A model generated the notes under the pieces. It searched no databases. It was not told the origin of the DNA and worked only from the letters and a program-made list of their open reading frames with translations. From the NCBI GenBank assembly GCA_036897625.1, contig JAYMTA010001035.1, forward strand, positions 1 to 22,270: DNA of 22,270 nucleotides. Direction: 5' to 3'. Below are positions 9,760-20,799 of the stretch, piece after piece (the stretch's first letter is position 1; each line of letters begins with the position of its first letter). Both the position numbers and the translations under genes were made by a program. The DNA comes from Pelargonium cotyledonis. Taxonomy: Eukaryota; Streptophyta; Magnoliopsida; Geraniales; Geraniaceae.

Positions 9760-12700
9760 ATGTCATTGCACGATTTCAAGGAATCCCTGAGGCCCTGTAC
9801 ATCATTGTCATCTTCTTCTTCTTCTTCCTCTTTTTCCCAACAATCTGACCCTCCTTTAAACCCTAGAAAACCCCCAAAATCCTCTCTTGCTCAGCAGCTT
9901 CTGCGCCTCCAAGATCCCAGCTCTCTGCCTCCAATTCAGCCACAGACCCAGAAGAAGCATACCCATGTTGAAGAAGATGAGGATGAGGACGATGAACAAC
10001 GAGAAGAGTTAAGAAAACCCAAATTGGGTAAGTTTCAATTTGATCACACTGGACCTTTTGAGCCATTGGTCCTGTCGTCCCCGGATGTGGTTCCCGTGAT
10101 ACAGGTGATTTTGTTTTTTTGTTTTGTTTTGTTTTGTTGCAGTATATATCTTGTGTAATTGCAACAAAAAAAGTAAGAGTTTTTATTATTATAAATATTA
10201 CTTTGTTTGCACTATGCTTCGTGTATCTCATGTTCTCTATTGTATATTATGTTTTAGCCATATGAATTATTGGTTAAGCAAGTATTTGGATGGGATCGGT
10301 TGGGTACGAACTACATGTATGCCAGCTATTTGCAATATAAGGAGAGCTTCATTGGGGTGTCAATGTACATTGTAAGAGTTGTACAGACTGAATAACCTGG
10401 CAGATAGCTATTCATCTATAAAATGCCAGAAACTTAAAATTTAGGGTAAGGTAATTGCAGATGTATAGGATCATTTGACCTGTAAATGAGAAATCTTTGA
10501 CTGTAAAGTGTGAAGACCATGTACAGTGAGATAGCCATCCAAATATGTTGCTTATGTATAGAACTTCAAATATGTCATATATGTGGATGGTTGGGGTATT
10601 AGTGGAGCTTTGTGTAACTGAATGATAAAATTTGGTTTCATAAGTTATCTCCTTGAAACCTTCAATCATGCCTTTAAATCAACTTTCGTGCAATACAGAA
10701 GACATGAGCATCACTGATACCATGATGACTTGATGACGTGTATAAAAGCTTTGCATGATGAAGTTGTAAAAGTAATTTGTTGATGATAAACAACTATCAT
10801 GCTACAGGTTCCTGCGTCTATCAATTGTAGATTGCTTGAACATCAAAGAGTAGGAGTCAAGTTTCTCTATACTTTATACCGGAACAACCATGGAGGTATT
10901 CTTGGTGATGACATGTGAGTATATTTCTTCTGTCGTTCTATTCAACTTCTTATCTAGGTTTCTTTTCTTACTGTGTTTTTTAGTCTTGTAAGAGTAAGAG
11001 CATATTTTTTTCTGTTCTTCTTAGCTTTCGTCTGATTATGTTATGACATTAATGAAGTTTAATTTCTCTTAGACATGTCATTTCTCAATGTAATCATGCA
11101 TCACTGGCTTATTACTGTAGCATGAACTACTGCTCTTTGATGGGTTCTTAGACATAAGTTATGTCACATAACACTGTCGGAGGCCTGAGATCAAACTACG
11201 AGGAATGTGTATAGCGGTTCGTGAGTGACCATAAGGGTGCTCACTACTAGAATTTAGGCTTCACATATGGTCTTAAATCACTACCTCATTAATAGTAGTA
11301 ATAAATACAGATGCTGAAATTGTCGTATGCCTGAAATATAATCACTCACTCTGCAGTCGTTGCTTCTTTTGATTTTCCTGTTAAAACTACTTACTGATAG
11401 TTACATAGTCCACATACAAGAATACATACATGTCACAGTCTTCTGCTTCTCATTATTACGAGATCCTTTATTAGCTGATAGAGTTTGTTATTTCTTGTGT
11501 AAACTGGTCCAGGGGACTTGGGAAGACCATTCAAACAATTGCGTTCTTGGCTGCCGTGTTTGGAAAAGATGTAGAATGCTCTGCTTCTATTGTTGGCAAG
11601 GATAATCAGGTGGAAAAGAAAGGCCCTGTCTTGATAATTTGCCCTACTTCTGTTATCCACAACTGGGAGGATGAATTCTCTAGGTGGGCAAGCTTTAGTG
11701 TTTCTTTCTACCATGGAGCAAATCGGGAATTGATTCTTGAAAAACTGAAAGCGGGTGGAGTGGAAGTACTTATTACCAGTTTTGACTCATACAGAATTCA
11801 TGGCGACATTTTGTCAGAATTTCAATGGGAGATTGTGATTGTTGATGAGGCACACCGACTTAAAAATGAAAAATCAAAACTCTATACTGCATGTCTTGAA
11901 ATTAAAACCCGGAAACGTATTGGTCTTACTGGAACCATTATGCAGAACAAAATCATGGAATTGTTTAATCTTTTTGACTGGGTTGCACCTGGATCCTTGG
12001 GAACACGGGAACATTTTCGAGAATATTATGACGATCCCCTCAAACATGGCCAGAGGTCGACTGCTCCTGATAGATTTGTCCGGATTGCTGATAAACGAAA
12101 ACAACATCTAGTATCAGTTCTTCGTAATTATATGTTAAGAAGAACTAAGGAGGAAACCATTGGCCATCTAATGATGGGAAAGGAAGATAATGTTGTGTTT
12201 TGTGCAATGAGTGAATTGCAAAAACGGGCGTATACAAGAATGTTGCAACTTCCAGACATACAATGCCTTATAAATAAGGACCTCCCATGTAGTTGTGGTA
12301 GTCCTCTTTCCCAAGTGGAATGTTGCAAAAGGATTGTGCCAGATGGAATCATCTGGTCTTACCTTCACAGAGATAACCCAGAAGGTTGTGATTCATGCCC
12401 CTTCTGCATTGTCCTACCTTGCTTGGTCAAGCTTCAACAGGTTAATGAGCTTTTGAATTTTGCTTCATAGTATACTATGTCCCTCCATTGAAGAATATAA
12501 AAGTTATGAAATGTTTCTTCTCTCACATTGCAAGGTTTACTGTAACTTTGTTTCTCCAAGAAAATTAATAGGAAAGTTGAGTAAGCTTGTAGTGAACTGT
12601 AAGCACATAGAATGTTAAGTTGTGTCTTATTAAAAGGAAAGTTGAAGAAGTACATGGTTGCTTTGTAGTTTGATATAGATTATCTCATCTTTGAACAGGA

Positions 12701-15093
12701 TAGCCATGTGTATTTTGTGTTAAACTGTGTAAATTATGAGCGTACTGCAATTTTTTATTTACAGTACAGATTTGTCTCACAGATTAGCAATCACCTTGAG
12801 CTGATTAAGCCCAATCCCAGAGATGATCCAGATAAACAGAAGAAGGATGCAGAATTTGCTTCTGCTGTCTTTGGTCCTGATATTGATCTGGTGGGAGGGA
12901 ACAGGCAGAGTGAGAGTTTCATGGGCCTCAGTGATGTGAAAGATTGTGGGAAAATGCGAGTATTAGAAAAGTTAATGGTGTCCTGGACGTCACAGGGGGA
13001 CAAAGTTCTTCTCTTCAGTTACTCTGTTAGGTAATTTGTTGCCGTGTATATAGTCTTTTTGTTAAATTTTGAATTTGGTGTTCTGTCCTGTTTTGGAATA
13101 GGGATGAGTCATATTTTAATTATTTTTTGTTTAAAATAAACTGTGGGCAATTAGCTTTTATGGAATAGTTAGTTGTATTTGCTCATGGAAATTAGACAAT
13201 GAGAATTGGTTGCTAAGTTTCCACGTTATAGTTGAAATCTGATTATTAGTGAAGTTTCAAGGACCAAAAGAATGAGTAGCTTAGAATTTAGGAGATTAGC
13301 ATATCATTTAACATCTCTCCCTCTTCGGCTCCCTTTTCTTTTTTGAAAATTAACCATGGTGGTGGAAATTTTCATTTTGTTGGTACACTTATCAAATGTG
13401 AAACTGAATGAATGTTCATTAGATTTATAGTTTTTATCATGCCTGTGATTGTTGTAATGATTAGCAACATTCGTATATATCTTTTATCCGGTTGTCTCTT
13501 GGTTCTGCTCCAAAGATTGAACTATTCCTTTCAGGATGTTGGACATACTGGAAAAGTTTCTTATCCGTAAAGGCTATTGTTTTTCAAGACTTGATGGCTC
13601 CACTCCATCCAATGTACGCCAGTGTCTTGTTGATGACTTCAACTCAAGTCCTAGCAAACAGGTATATGTTCTATTATGATAGTAGAAAGTTTGTTCCTTA
13701 ACTTTCTACTGGATTCTGATTTCTTATTTTTAGGTGTTCCTAATATCAACTCGTGCTGGTGGTCTTGGACTGAATCTTGTCAGTGCAAATCGTGTGGTAA
13801 TATTCGATCCTAACTGGAACCCTGCCCAAGATTTACAGGCCCAGGACAGATCATTTCGATTTGGTCAAAAGCGGCATGTTGTTGTTTTCCGACTCCTTGC
13901 AGCTGGTTCCCTTGAGGAGCTTATTTATTCCCGTCAGGTTTACAAACAGCAGCTATCAAACACTGCTGTCTCTGGGAAAATGGAGAAACGATATTTTGAA
14001 GGTGTCCAGGTACAAGAATTAACTGTTGTAGCTTCTGGTATTCCTCTAGATATCTTATTTGTTAATAGAAATAATTGTGTTTCACTTCATTAACCTCTTT
14101 TCAGGATTGCAAGGAATTTCAAGGGGAACTTTTTGGAATCTGCAATCTATTCTGTGACCTGTCTGATAAACTTTTTACTAGTGAAATAATTGAGTTACAT
14201 GAAGAGCAGGGACAAGAAAACAAGCATCATCCTAGTAGGAAGCAGGATCGGAGCCAACTAGGGACCCATTTCATACCTTCAGGGGAACAATCTGTTACAT
14301 TATCATCCGGATCTGAGGCCATTAATCCTTGTTATTGTAGAGGGGCTACGGCAAGTAAGCCAGTGCTTGAAGAGCTGGGTAAGTCATTTTTCCCCTGTTA
14401 CTATTCCTTTGTGAAAGTGCTAAGGTTGCATTGTTGAGATATGATGTTTAGATGATAATTCTTAGAGATTTGCCTCTTGTGTGGAAAAAGCAACAACTAT
14501 ACAGTATTGATGTAGTTGTGGATTATAGACCAAAGATGCTACAAAGACGAGTGGAAGGCCATCTGGGTAATGCCATTGAATGTAAGGAATGTTCTGTCGG
14601 CTCAATGAAGAGTAGGCCCTAATTAGGGTTGAATGCCTAACAGTTGAGGGAATGGAGTCAAAGATATGAACCACCATAAATTGGTTGTAGATCACTTAGA
14701 ACAAACTACAGAGAAATTGACAATATTCACTATGTTTGGGGAATATGTTGTACTAACCAAGTCTTTGGGTTGCCAGGTATTATGTATGCTCATCGGTATG
14801 AAGATGTTGTCAACTTTGGACCTGGGACTCACGGAACAATAGATCAAAATGATAGACCGATGGAGCCATCCATTCATGTTGTTGCACAGAGGAAACCAGA
14901 TGGTGCAAGTGGGAAAGAAAATGTGTCTAAATCCAAGGACCGGAAAAGGATCCAATATAGCCAACTTGCCCGGTTTATGGGTATGGGAGAGGTTGAATTT
15001 AGTAAGTGGTTACTGTCTGCAACTCAAACAAAGAGGGAGAAAGTGCTTCGAGACTACAAGAGGAGGAAGGAGAAGAAGCCGAATACTAGTTAA
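9760..15093 (+). CDS. SWI2 (CHR9-like): Switch 2-type SNF2-family DNA-dependent ATPase, eight exons, 873 aa
   Basis: Exons are 9760-10104, 10808-10914, 11513-12440, 12783-13030, 13535-13661, 13734-14009, 14105-14378 and 14777-15093. All introns are GT-AG and the joined frame closes at 873 residues (Arabidopsis CHR9 is about 860). The N-terminus [13 protein letters not shown] resembles plant Switch 2 proteins, followed by Ser-rich and acidic low-complexity stretches. The SNF2 ATPase core has Walker A GDDMGLGKT (148-156, split by intron 2), DEAH (262-265) and LTGTIMQN (from 289). The helicase C lobe has [14 protein letters not shown] and [13 protein letters not shown] (from 620), with the motif VI arginines present. 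Between the lobes sits a cysteine cluster (C410, C412, C421, C422, C443, C446, C449, C454), a possible metal site. The C-terminus has a [16 protein letters not shown] box. It is related to ERCC6L2 of animals; a nuclear role in chromatin remodelling or DNA repair is inferred from family. Confidence 0.95.
10105..10807 (+). other. First intron of Switch 2 with a GTTTT repeat
   Basis: A 703-base GT-AG intron. A TTTTG-type repeat lies at about 10109-10137, just after the donor, and ends in a cryptic acceptor-like TTGCAG. No embedded gene or complete transposon is recognised. The second intron (10915-11512) likewise shows nothing distinctive. Confidence 0.6.
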
Positions 15094-15270
15094 AAGGATG
15101 GTGCATAGGAAAACAGCTTTGTAACTATGTATAACATTGTACAGTAAAGATGTAAATGTATAATTCAGTTACAGATTCTTCCCTTACACATACAAAATTA
15201 GTACTTGTTCATGCGCAGGTAAGAAAATGAAAGCTCATGATTTGCTTCTTGTTTGTAAGAAAACATAATA
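15094..15270 (+). other. Probable 3' untranslated region of Switch 2
   Basis: The T- and GT-rich stretch after the stop (TGTAACTATGTATAACATTG, TGTAAATGTATAATT around 15151-15165) looks like a plant polyadenylation region. No canonical AATAAA is present. Confidence 0.4.
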
Positions 15271-15497
15271 CTCCTCCATCCCAAAATGAGTGTAATGCAA
15301 CTTGTATTTTTGTCTCAAAATGAGTGTCTTGTTTCATTTTTTAATAAAATAATTATGCATGAATTGTCAATAATATCCTTCTAAATAGTTAGTTAGAATC
15401 TCTCGTGATCACGAGAATATAATAGTAAACATACAACACTAACTTCTTAATTTTTCTCAAAATATAAAGGAGAACACTTATTTTAGGACTGAGGGAG
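15271..15497. mobile_element. Stowaway-type MITE between the convergent Switch 2 and URI genes
   Basis: A 227-bp element flanked by TA (15269-15270 and 15498-15499). The left end CTCCTCCATCCCAAAATGAG and the inverted right end CTCCCTCAGTCCTAAAATAA have diverged but are clearly related. The left arm carries the terminal motif twice (CCAAAATGAGTGT about 15281-15293 and TCAAAATGAGTGT about 15315-15327), about 34 bases apart. This mirrors the doubled right arm of the element at 4614. No coding capacity. Confidence 0.8.
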
Positions 15498-15499
15498 TA

Positions 15500-15768
15500 A
15501 ATGCAAGCTTATTCGGGCAGACAAAAATAAAAGAAACATAGAAAAAGCCAAGACTGCTGCTAAACATGAACAAGGAACTACCCCAACATGATTTCTTCCA
15601 AGTTTCTCAAACTTGTGTGAATATGTGGAAAACAAGACAAAGTAAATCAGTAAATGTGCATAGAAAAGGTAAAGAAATGTCATAATATTTTGTCCTTACA
15701 AAATTTGCAATAGCTCTGTATATGATAAATAGGTCAAGTTTCTTTGATGGCATGACTATTGTTGGCAG
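15500..15768 (-). other. Probable 3' untranslated region/flank of URI
   Basis: AT-rich sequence after the URI stop codon, up to the MITE. It has no coding potential on either strand. The two convergent genes end only 675 bases apart, with the MITE occupying about a third of that gap. Confidence 0.4.
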
Positions 15769-18700
15769 CTATCTTCTCTGCATCTTGAATCTGGAAACTG
15801 GTTTTGAAGTTTGAGAAACCGGCTGCAGGACGATCAGTGCCAATGTTTCGGTTAACATAACAGCCAACAAGAAAGCCTCATTGCTGTTTAATACAATTGT
15901 AGAGAAATCGAAAATACCTGGGATGATGCAGTGGATTGTTGTCGTGGATTTGTTTGTAAATTTTGAGTCCGCTCTACAATAGAGCCTGTAAATGCCTGGC
16001 AAAGAAAAACAATATGGATAAAAGGTTAGCAGACAATGTTGAGTTCATTTAACTAAGGTAAACAATTCTAGAAACAGACCTTTGAATTATCTGTTACTGG
16101 TCTTGAAGTTTGCTCAGGAACCTGTAAAAGGAAATGATACAAACATTAAGCACACAGGATGGATACAGACGTACTTTTTAAGTTTTCGCAGCATTACTAA
16201 GAACATCAATAAATACTCTCTCCACCCTATAATATGTGTCCACTATACTAAATTCATTTGTTCCACAATAAGTGGCCAGTTTTTTGGTTAATAAATTATT
16301 ATTGGATTACCAAAAGTCAATTTTGCTTGTACCAGCATCAGCACTTGGTAGTAAAAATTCAAATATAAAGGTGATAATCGTGAGATACATGCACTTTGTA
16401 CAATGTACATTCTGAAAACTTGGCTCTAATCGTGAAATTGTGTTTTTCATTTTGGGGTATATATATATCAGATAAGGAAACATGCAAATTTGTGTTGCAT
16501 GACTAAATGAATTGCAACAGCCCCTATGCTAATTTTTGCTATATGACTAAATTAAGCTGCAAGAAAATACAAATACAAGTAAAGCCAAAGAGAACAGCAA
16601 ACAAAATGCCATGTAGTTAAGAGACCATTACCTGATTTTTGGATGAAGCCCCTGCTGTAACATTCTCTTCCTCCAGTCCAGAATGCATAACAACCTTCTC
16701 AGGACTGTTTTTTCTCAAATTGCTCGACAACAAAATTTCATGCGAAGTTGTATCTGAAGATAGATGAAAAAAGAGGAATAAATTTAATAATACAGGCTAC
16801 CTAATATTGCATAACTACAAGTTATGACAGTTAATAGTACAAGGAATTTGAGTTTTGGTTATACAGCTGAACTTGTCTACATTAAGGCTGTTCCATTCAT
16901 TTTTTCATTTCTCACATGACAAGTTTTGTAGAAAGCAACTCAATCAGAAATTTAAAAACAGTAAACTGATTAAGATCTAATATTAATTAATATTGTTGTT
17001 TTACTTGTATGAAAAACAGTGGACACAAGATTTTCCTGTAGCTCTCTCTCTCTCTCTCTCTCAACACACACACAAACACCAAAACACATCCTCTTCTCCA
17101 ATTCTTCTTTATTCAGGGCAGAGGGAAAGAGTACATGTAATTCAAGAGTCATACACGCACCCTTGCATACACAAAGGAATGACAAATACTAACCTGTAGG
17201 TACAGATTGAACTTTCAAACCTTGAAACTGCATTTGAATTCCAAAAACTCAGTTACTCGAGCACGTACGAGTCAAAGAGGGAAAAAATAAAGCTAAAATA
17301 CTGGGAGCTACAGGGATGCCTTCTCTTACGTTTAATTGATCAGTAAAATCTGTCTGACCTTCATTCTTCTTCAACAAATCCTTGGTGCATGTATGCTCAT
17401 CCTTTGACTGCTGTGATGGCTTCCCCAACTGATGCACCTGTAGAGTCGTCAATTAAGCAAGCATCGATTTCAAATCTATTGTATTATCAATCATTGTAGT
17501 GCAAAACAAATGCTCATAAATTACCTGTGCGTTTTTTAGGTTGTCAATAGAGCTCTGATGCGGAAACTGATTGGAATTAGATTCAGTCTGCTCATCTTCA
17601 TCATTCTCACTACGACTTTCGTCTGCAAGCTCTTCTTTCTCAAGTTCATCCAACCTGGACATTAATCGAGCATATTCTTCATCCTCAATTGCAACTTCCT
17701 TGTTGTCTGTGCCAGAATAACTGGGAGAATCTGATTTCACGGGACCTGAAAAGTGCTCATGTTGAACATCAATGCATTACTTCTAGTTTGAGAATAAAAA
17801 GCCCCTACAACCATTCCAAGCTATTGCTAGTACCATCATAATTTTATATAAAAATTGCAAATCACCTGACTAAATTGCCTAACTGACACATTTTCAATTT
17901 TTATATATTTTAGTTTCATTTTGCCAAAGCTTAACATGCTGGAAAAAGAAACAGCTGTTATCAACCAAACGTGGAAGCAACCTAAATCTAGACAATGAAT
18001 TATTTTATAAGCAATCAAGACAAAGTATTGAGCCACATGTGTATCAATATGACCTTTAGACATTTCAAAATTACATGCTTGATGAAATCTCATAGAACTG
18101 TCAAATGAATCACCAATTTAACTCCATAAGCCAATAAAACTTTTTAACGATTGAAAGTCAAGACCTATCTCTCTTTAGACATTTCAATATCTGTTCCTTC
18201 TTCCAAGTAAGGAGAATATAAGTTAGCTATCAAAGTTGGAATAGGATGCTGAGTAAAACAATATAATTAAATTGATAAGCATATCCAAGCAGCAAAATAT
18301 AACCACTCAACTAGGCTTGTATAGAATTTATGCATGTTGCAAAAGCATGGTTGGAGCTCAAAAGTAAAGAGCCAAGTGCATACATGATTCGGATTCCATT
18401 TCCATTGAATTTTCCTCAACATAATCTTCAATAATCTCCACAAGACCCTCCTGTTGCACATATTTGAAGTAGTAGTCTTATAATATACAGAAAAGCAAAT
18501 GAATTAATTACTTTTTCTTTTGACATATATTGAAATTTATAACGCATCAAAGAAAATAAGAGACATATATAGTCCACAGTTAAAATGCGAGTAACATACA
18601 AAACTGAATGCAATTCTGTGTTATGTCATAATCTACACTTGTCAAAACTATAATATATAAATGAAACTGTAGGTTTCATTATGGCATCATATGTACAAAT

Positions 18701-20568
18701 ACTTTTGTCTACATATCCACATTAGTAGCTCTCAAAAGACGAAAGGCAATTGATTGAGATATTTATGTTGCATTTTTAGTATGCCCATTACAGACTGTGA
18801 AGTGTAGGATGAAGATTTAAATTGCCTTGTATGTTCCGATACCAATTGCAATAAACGACGAGCTTTTTCTTTAGTAGATAACTTAACACGACTCAAATGT
18901 ACTATAATGTGGAAAAGTTGTCAATTTCACCTTTTACATGTCTTTTTTAAATCATCGGGTCACTCATCTGTTAAATCTCTATTAACATAAAATTCTATGG
19001 ATTCTAGATGATTTTGTCATTATATTCATACAAATATATCAGATTCATTTGCAAGCTTGACCTAAGGCCACAAGACCCACAACACTTTGTTATTTAGATA
19101 AAAGGATATTAAATGATTTTAATACAAAATTATGAATAGAAAGACAATGTCAAGAAAAATAAAAGATCTGAAATTGAAATCCTTGAAATACACTTGCACA
19201 CCAAATGTGTCACATCACTAAAGCCTCACACTTAAAAGTTGAATCGTGATTGACAACAAGGTTTTGACAGAATGATACAACACAACTCCTGCATATCTCA
19301 CAAAAATAATGTGGTAGTTCTTTGTAATCAACTAGATTGTTTCACTTACGACAATAAATTCAAAAACTTCCACAAAAATGTTCAGATCCATTCAGGGACG
19401 GATGCACATTAGGAGGATTGGGGGCTGCTGCCCCCACTGAGATTTTGAAACTTACAACAAACTTTTAATTTTTGAAAAAAAATCATATTTCTCCTCACTA
19501 ATTTTGAACTTTGCCCCCACTAATATGTTAAAACTTTTAAACTTGCCTTTAGAATCTATAAAAGTTTATCATTCCTCTCATAGTTGAGTTTTCTTAACTC
19601 ATAATTCCATAGATAAACTTGTCATACAAATACGTAGCTTTGTGATTTGCATCTTTTGTTAAAATAGTATAAAAAATTGCCCCCACTCAACAAAATTTCT
19701 GGATCCGTCCCTGGATCCATTATGAACTTAATTGCCTGTTTTCATTCCTATGATCTACCATATTAAAGTATTTGTCTAGCAAATAACACAGTTAAGATGC
19801 TTACCGCTGCTTCAGCAGCTGTGGAACTGAAAAATGAAGCCTCCGCTTCAAGATCCTGCATTGTGGCCTTTAGAGAATCAATTTGCACATCCAAAGCCTT
19901 CCCTCTCCTTTTCAAAATCTCCATTGTTTGTCTAGACGTTCTTTCAGCATAGTAACCTTCGCCTAGAAGAACCTGCAAGTAATCATAACATATGAGACAA
20001 TAGTATTAACCAAAATAGGCAGTTTATCTGCATACAATCTGGTGAGTTCCAACTTGACTAATTATTCTCGTTAAATAAAAACTATTTTGTGATTCTCTTA
20101 ACCATTCTCAGCAAATAAACACATGATTGCTTAATTTCTCTCAAATTTACAGTACATTGAGCAATGCCTTACCATAAACTCATTGGTGTGAATCAAACGA
20201 CCAGGAAAGAAGGCAGCTTTCCCAAATGGAACCTACCAACAAAACCAATTCAGAAACATGAAGTACAAACAAGAGTAATAAACTTCCGAAAAATAAAATC
20301 AAAAACCGAAAAAATAGCTCCCAAAATTTACAAATGATCAGAGAGGGAGAGAGATGGAAGTTACCATGATGTCGTGGTGGAGATCATCGGGGAGACGGTC
20401 GACGAGGTTGACAAGGGAAGTGTTGTCGGCGACGAAGCTGCGGAGGCAATGGAGCTCCTGCTGCTTCTCGGCGATTTTTTCCTGCACGCGCTTCGCTGCT
20501 TTTTGAGCCTCCTCCACCGGGAAAATCGACGCAAGAGGCGTCGCACTTCCCTTCTCTGCCATTGCCAT
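15769..20568 (-). CDS. URI: URI-type unconventional prefoldin (RPB5-mediating protein), eleven exons, 385 aa
   Basis: Exons on the reverse strand are 20568-20365, 20232-20173, 19972-19805, 18450-18384, 17745-17525, 17437-17330, 17227-17194, 16753-16632, 16121-16080, 15995-15918 and 15822-15769. All introns are GT-AG and the frame closes at 385 residues, near the Arabidopsis homologue (about 380). Residues 15-140 form an alpha-prefoldin-like fold: a helical arm (EEAQKAAKRVQEKIAEKQQE), LVDRLPDDLHHDIMVPFG, FFPGRLIHTNEFMVLLGEGY and a second helix (ILKRRGKALDVQIDSLKATM). The middle is acidic, with a helical DEEYARLMSRLDELEKEE segment like the RPB5-binding region of URI proteins. The C-terminus has AFTGSIVERT and ends PVSRFKMQRR, conserved features of plant URI. 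URI joins the R2TP/prefoldin-like complex that assembles RNA polymerases in the cytoplasm. A second ATG two codons in (20562) could also start translation. Exons 7 (34 bases) and 9 (42 bases) are micro-exons. Confidence 0.92.
16216..16290. mobile_element. Truncated Stowaway-like MITE end in a URI intron
   Basis: CTCTCTCCACCCTATAATAT after a TA (16214-16215) is a diverged Stowaway terminus. A second related motif, TTCCACAATAAGTGGCCA, starts at about 16260, some 35 bases further on. No matching right end with flanking TA is evident, so the element appears truncated or too diverged to close. It lies in the intron between exons 8 and 9 of URI. Confidence 0.5.
17042..17074. repeat. Compound (CT)n-(CA)n microsatellite in a URI intron
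   Basis: An uninterrupted CT run occupies 17042-17062, followed by a short CA run (17064-17074). It lies about 120 bases past the exon 7 donor in transcript direction, so the transcript carries a GA-rich tract. It is likely polymorphic in length. Confidence 0.9.
19385..19392. repeat. Left 8-bp target site duplication of the hAT MITE
   Basis: GATCCATT directly precedes the left terminus and is repeated exactly at 19714-19721. Confidence 0.9.
19393..19713. mobile_element. hAT-superfamily non-autonomous transposon (MITE), 321 bp
   Basis: The terminal inverted repeats are CAGGGACGGATGCA at the left and, inverted, CAGGGACGGATCCA at the right, matching 13 of 14 positions. The flanking GATCCATT is an exact 8-bp duplication, the hallmark of hAT insertion. 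The sequence TGCCCCCACT occurs three times in the same orientation (19429-19438, 19512-19521, 19678-19687), near both ends and internally, as expected of subterminal transposase-binding repeats. The body is AT-rich with no open frame, so mobilisation would need a transposase encoded elsewhere. The perfect duplication suggests a fairly recent insertion. Confidence 0.93.
19714..19721. repeat. Right 8-bp target site duplication of the hAT MITE
   Basis: GATCCATT follows the right terminus and is identical to the copy at 19385-19392. Confidence 0.9.
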
Positions 20569-20680
20569 AACAACTTCGAAACTTCCAGAGAGGTCTCTGA
20601 GAGTTTAGAGAGGAAGAAGACAGTGGGGTTGACCGTTCGGGACTTGGAGGAAACCGGAGAGTGATTAGTGGAAAACAGCC

Positions 20681-20688
20681 TTATATTA
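20681..20688 (-). promoter_or_regulatory. Probable TATA box of URI
   Basis: The reverse strand reads TAATATAA about 113 bases before the URI ATG, giving room for a pyrimidine-rich leader of roughly 80 bases (CTCTCCGG and TCTTCTTCCTCTCT stretches). Confidence 0.45.
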
Positions 20689-20723
20689 CCAAAATAAAAT
20701 ATTAAATTAAATTGAATAACATT

Positions 20724-20777
20724 TGGGCCATTTGAAGATCACGCTCTTGGGTCATGAAAGGAACGACGTGAGGCCCA
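20724..20777 (-). promoter_or_regulatory. Pair of site II-like TGGGCC motifs upstream of URI
   Basis: TGGGCC occurs at 20724-20729 (forward) and as GGCCCA at 20772-20777 (reverse orientation), 48 bases apart and just upstream of the TATA-like box. Site II elements (TGGGCY), recognised by TCP-type factors, are typical of plant promoters for growth-linked housekeeping genes. That fits a polymerase-assembly factor. Confidence 0.5.
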
Positions 20778-20799
20778 ACATGCTATTTCAATATCCTAT

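Larger units (their letters stand above)
18451..19804 (-). other. Large third intron of URI (1354 bases) hosting a hAT MITE
   Basis: This is the longest intron of the gene. It holds the complete hAT-type element at 19393-19713. The remaining about 900 bases are AT-rich and show no gene or other closed transposon. Confidence 0.8.

Noticed and set aside
20374-20664. Forward open frame of 96 codons opposite URI exon 1
   Set aside because: It is a shadow of the highly coding reverse strand and shows no family resemblance. Nothing in the sequence supports a separate antisense gene.
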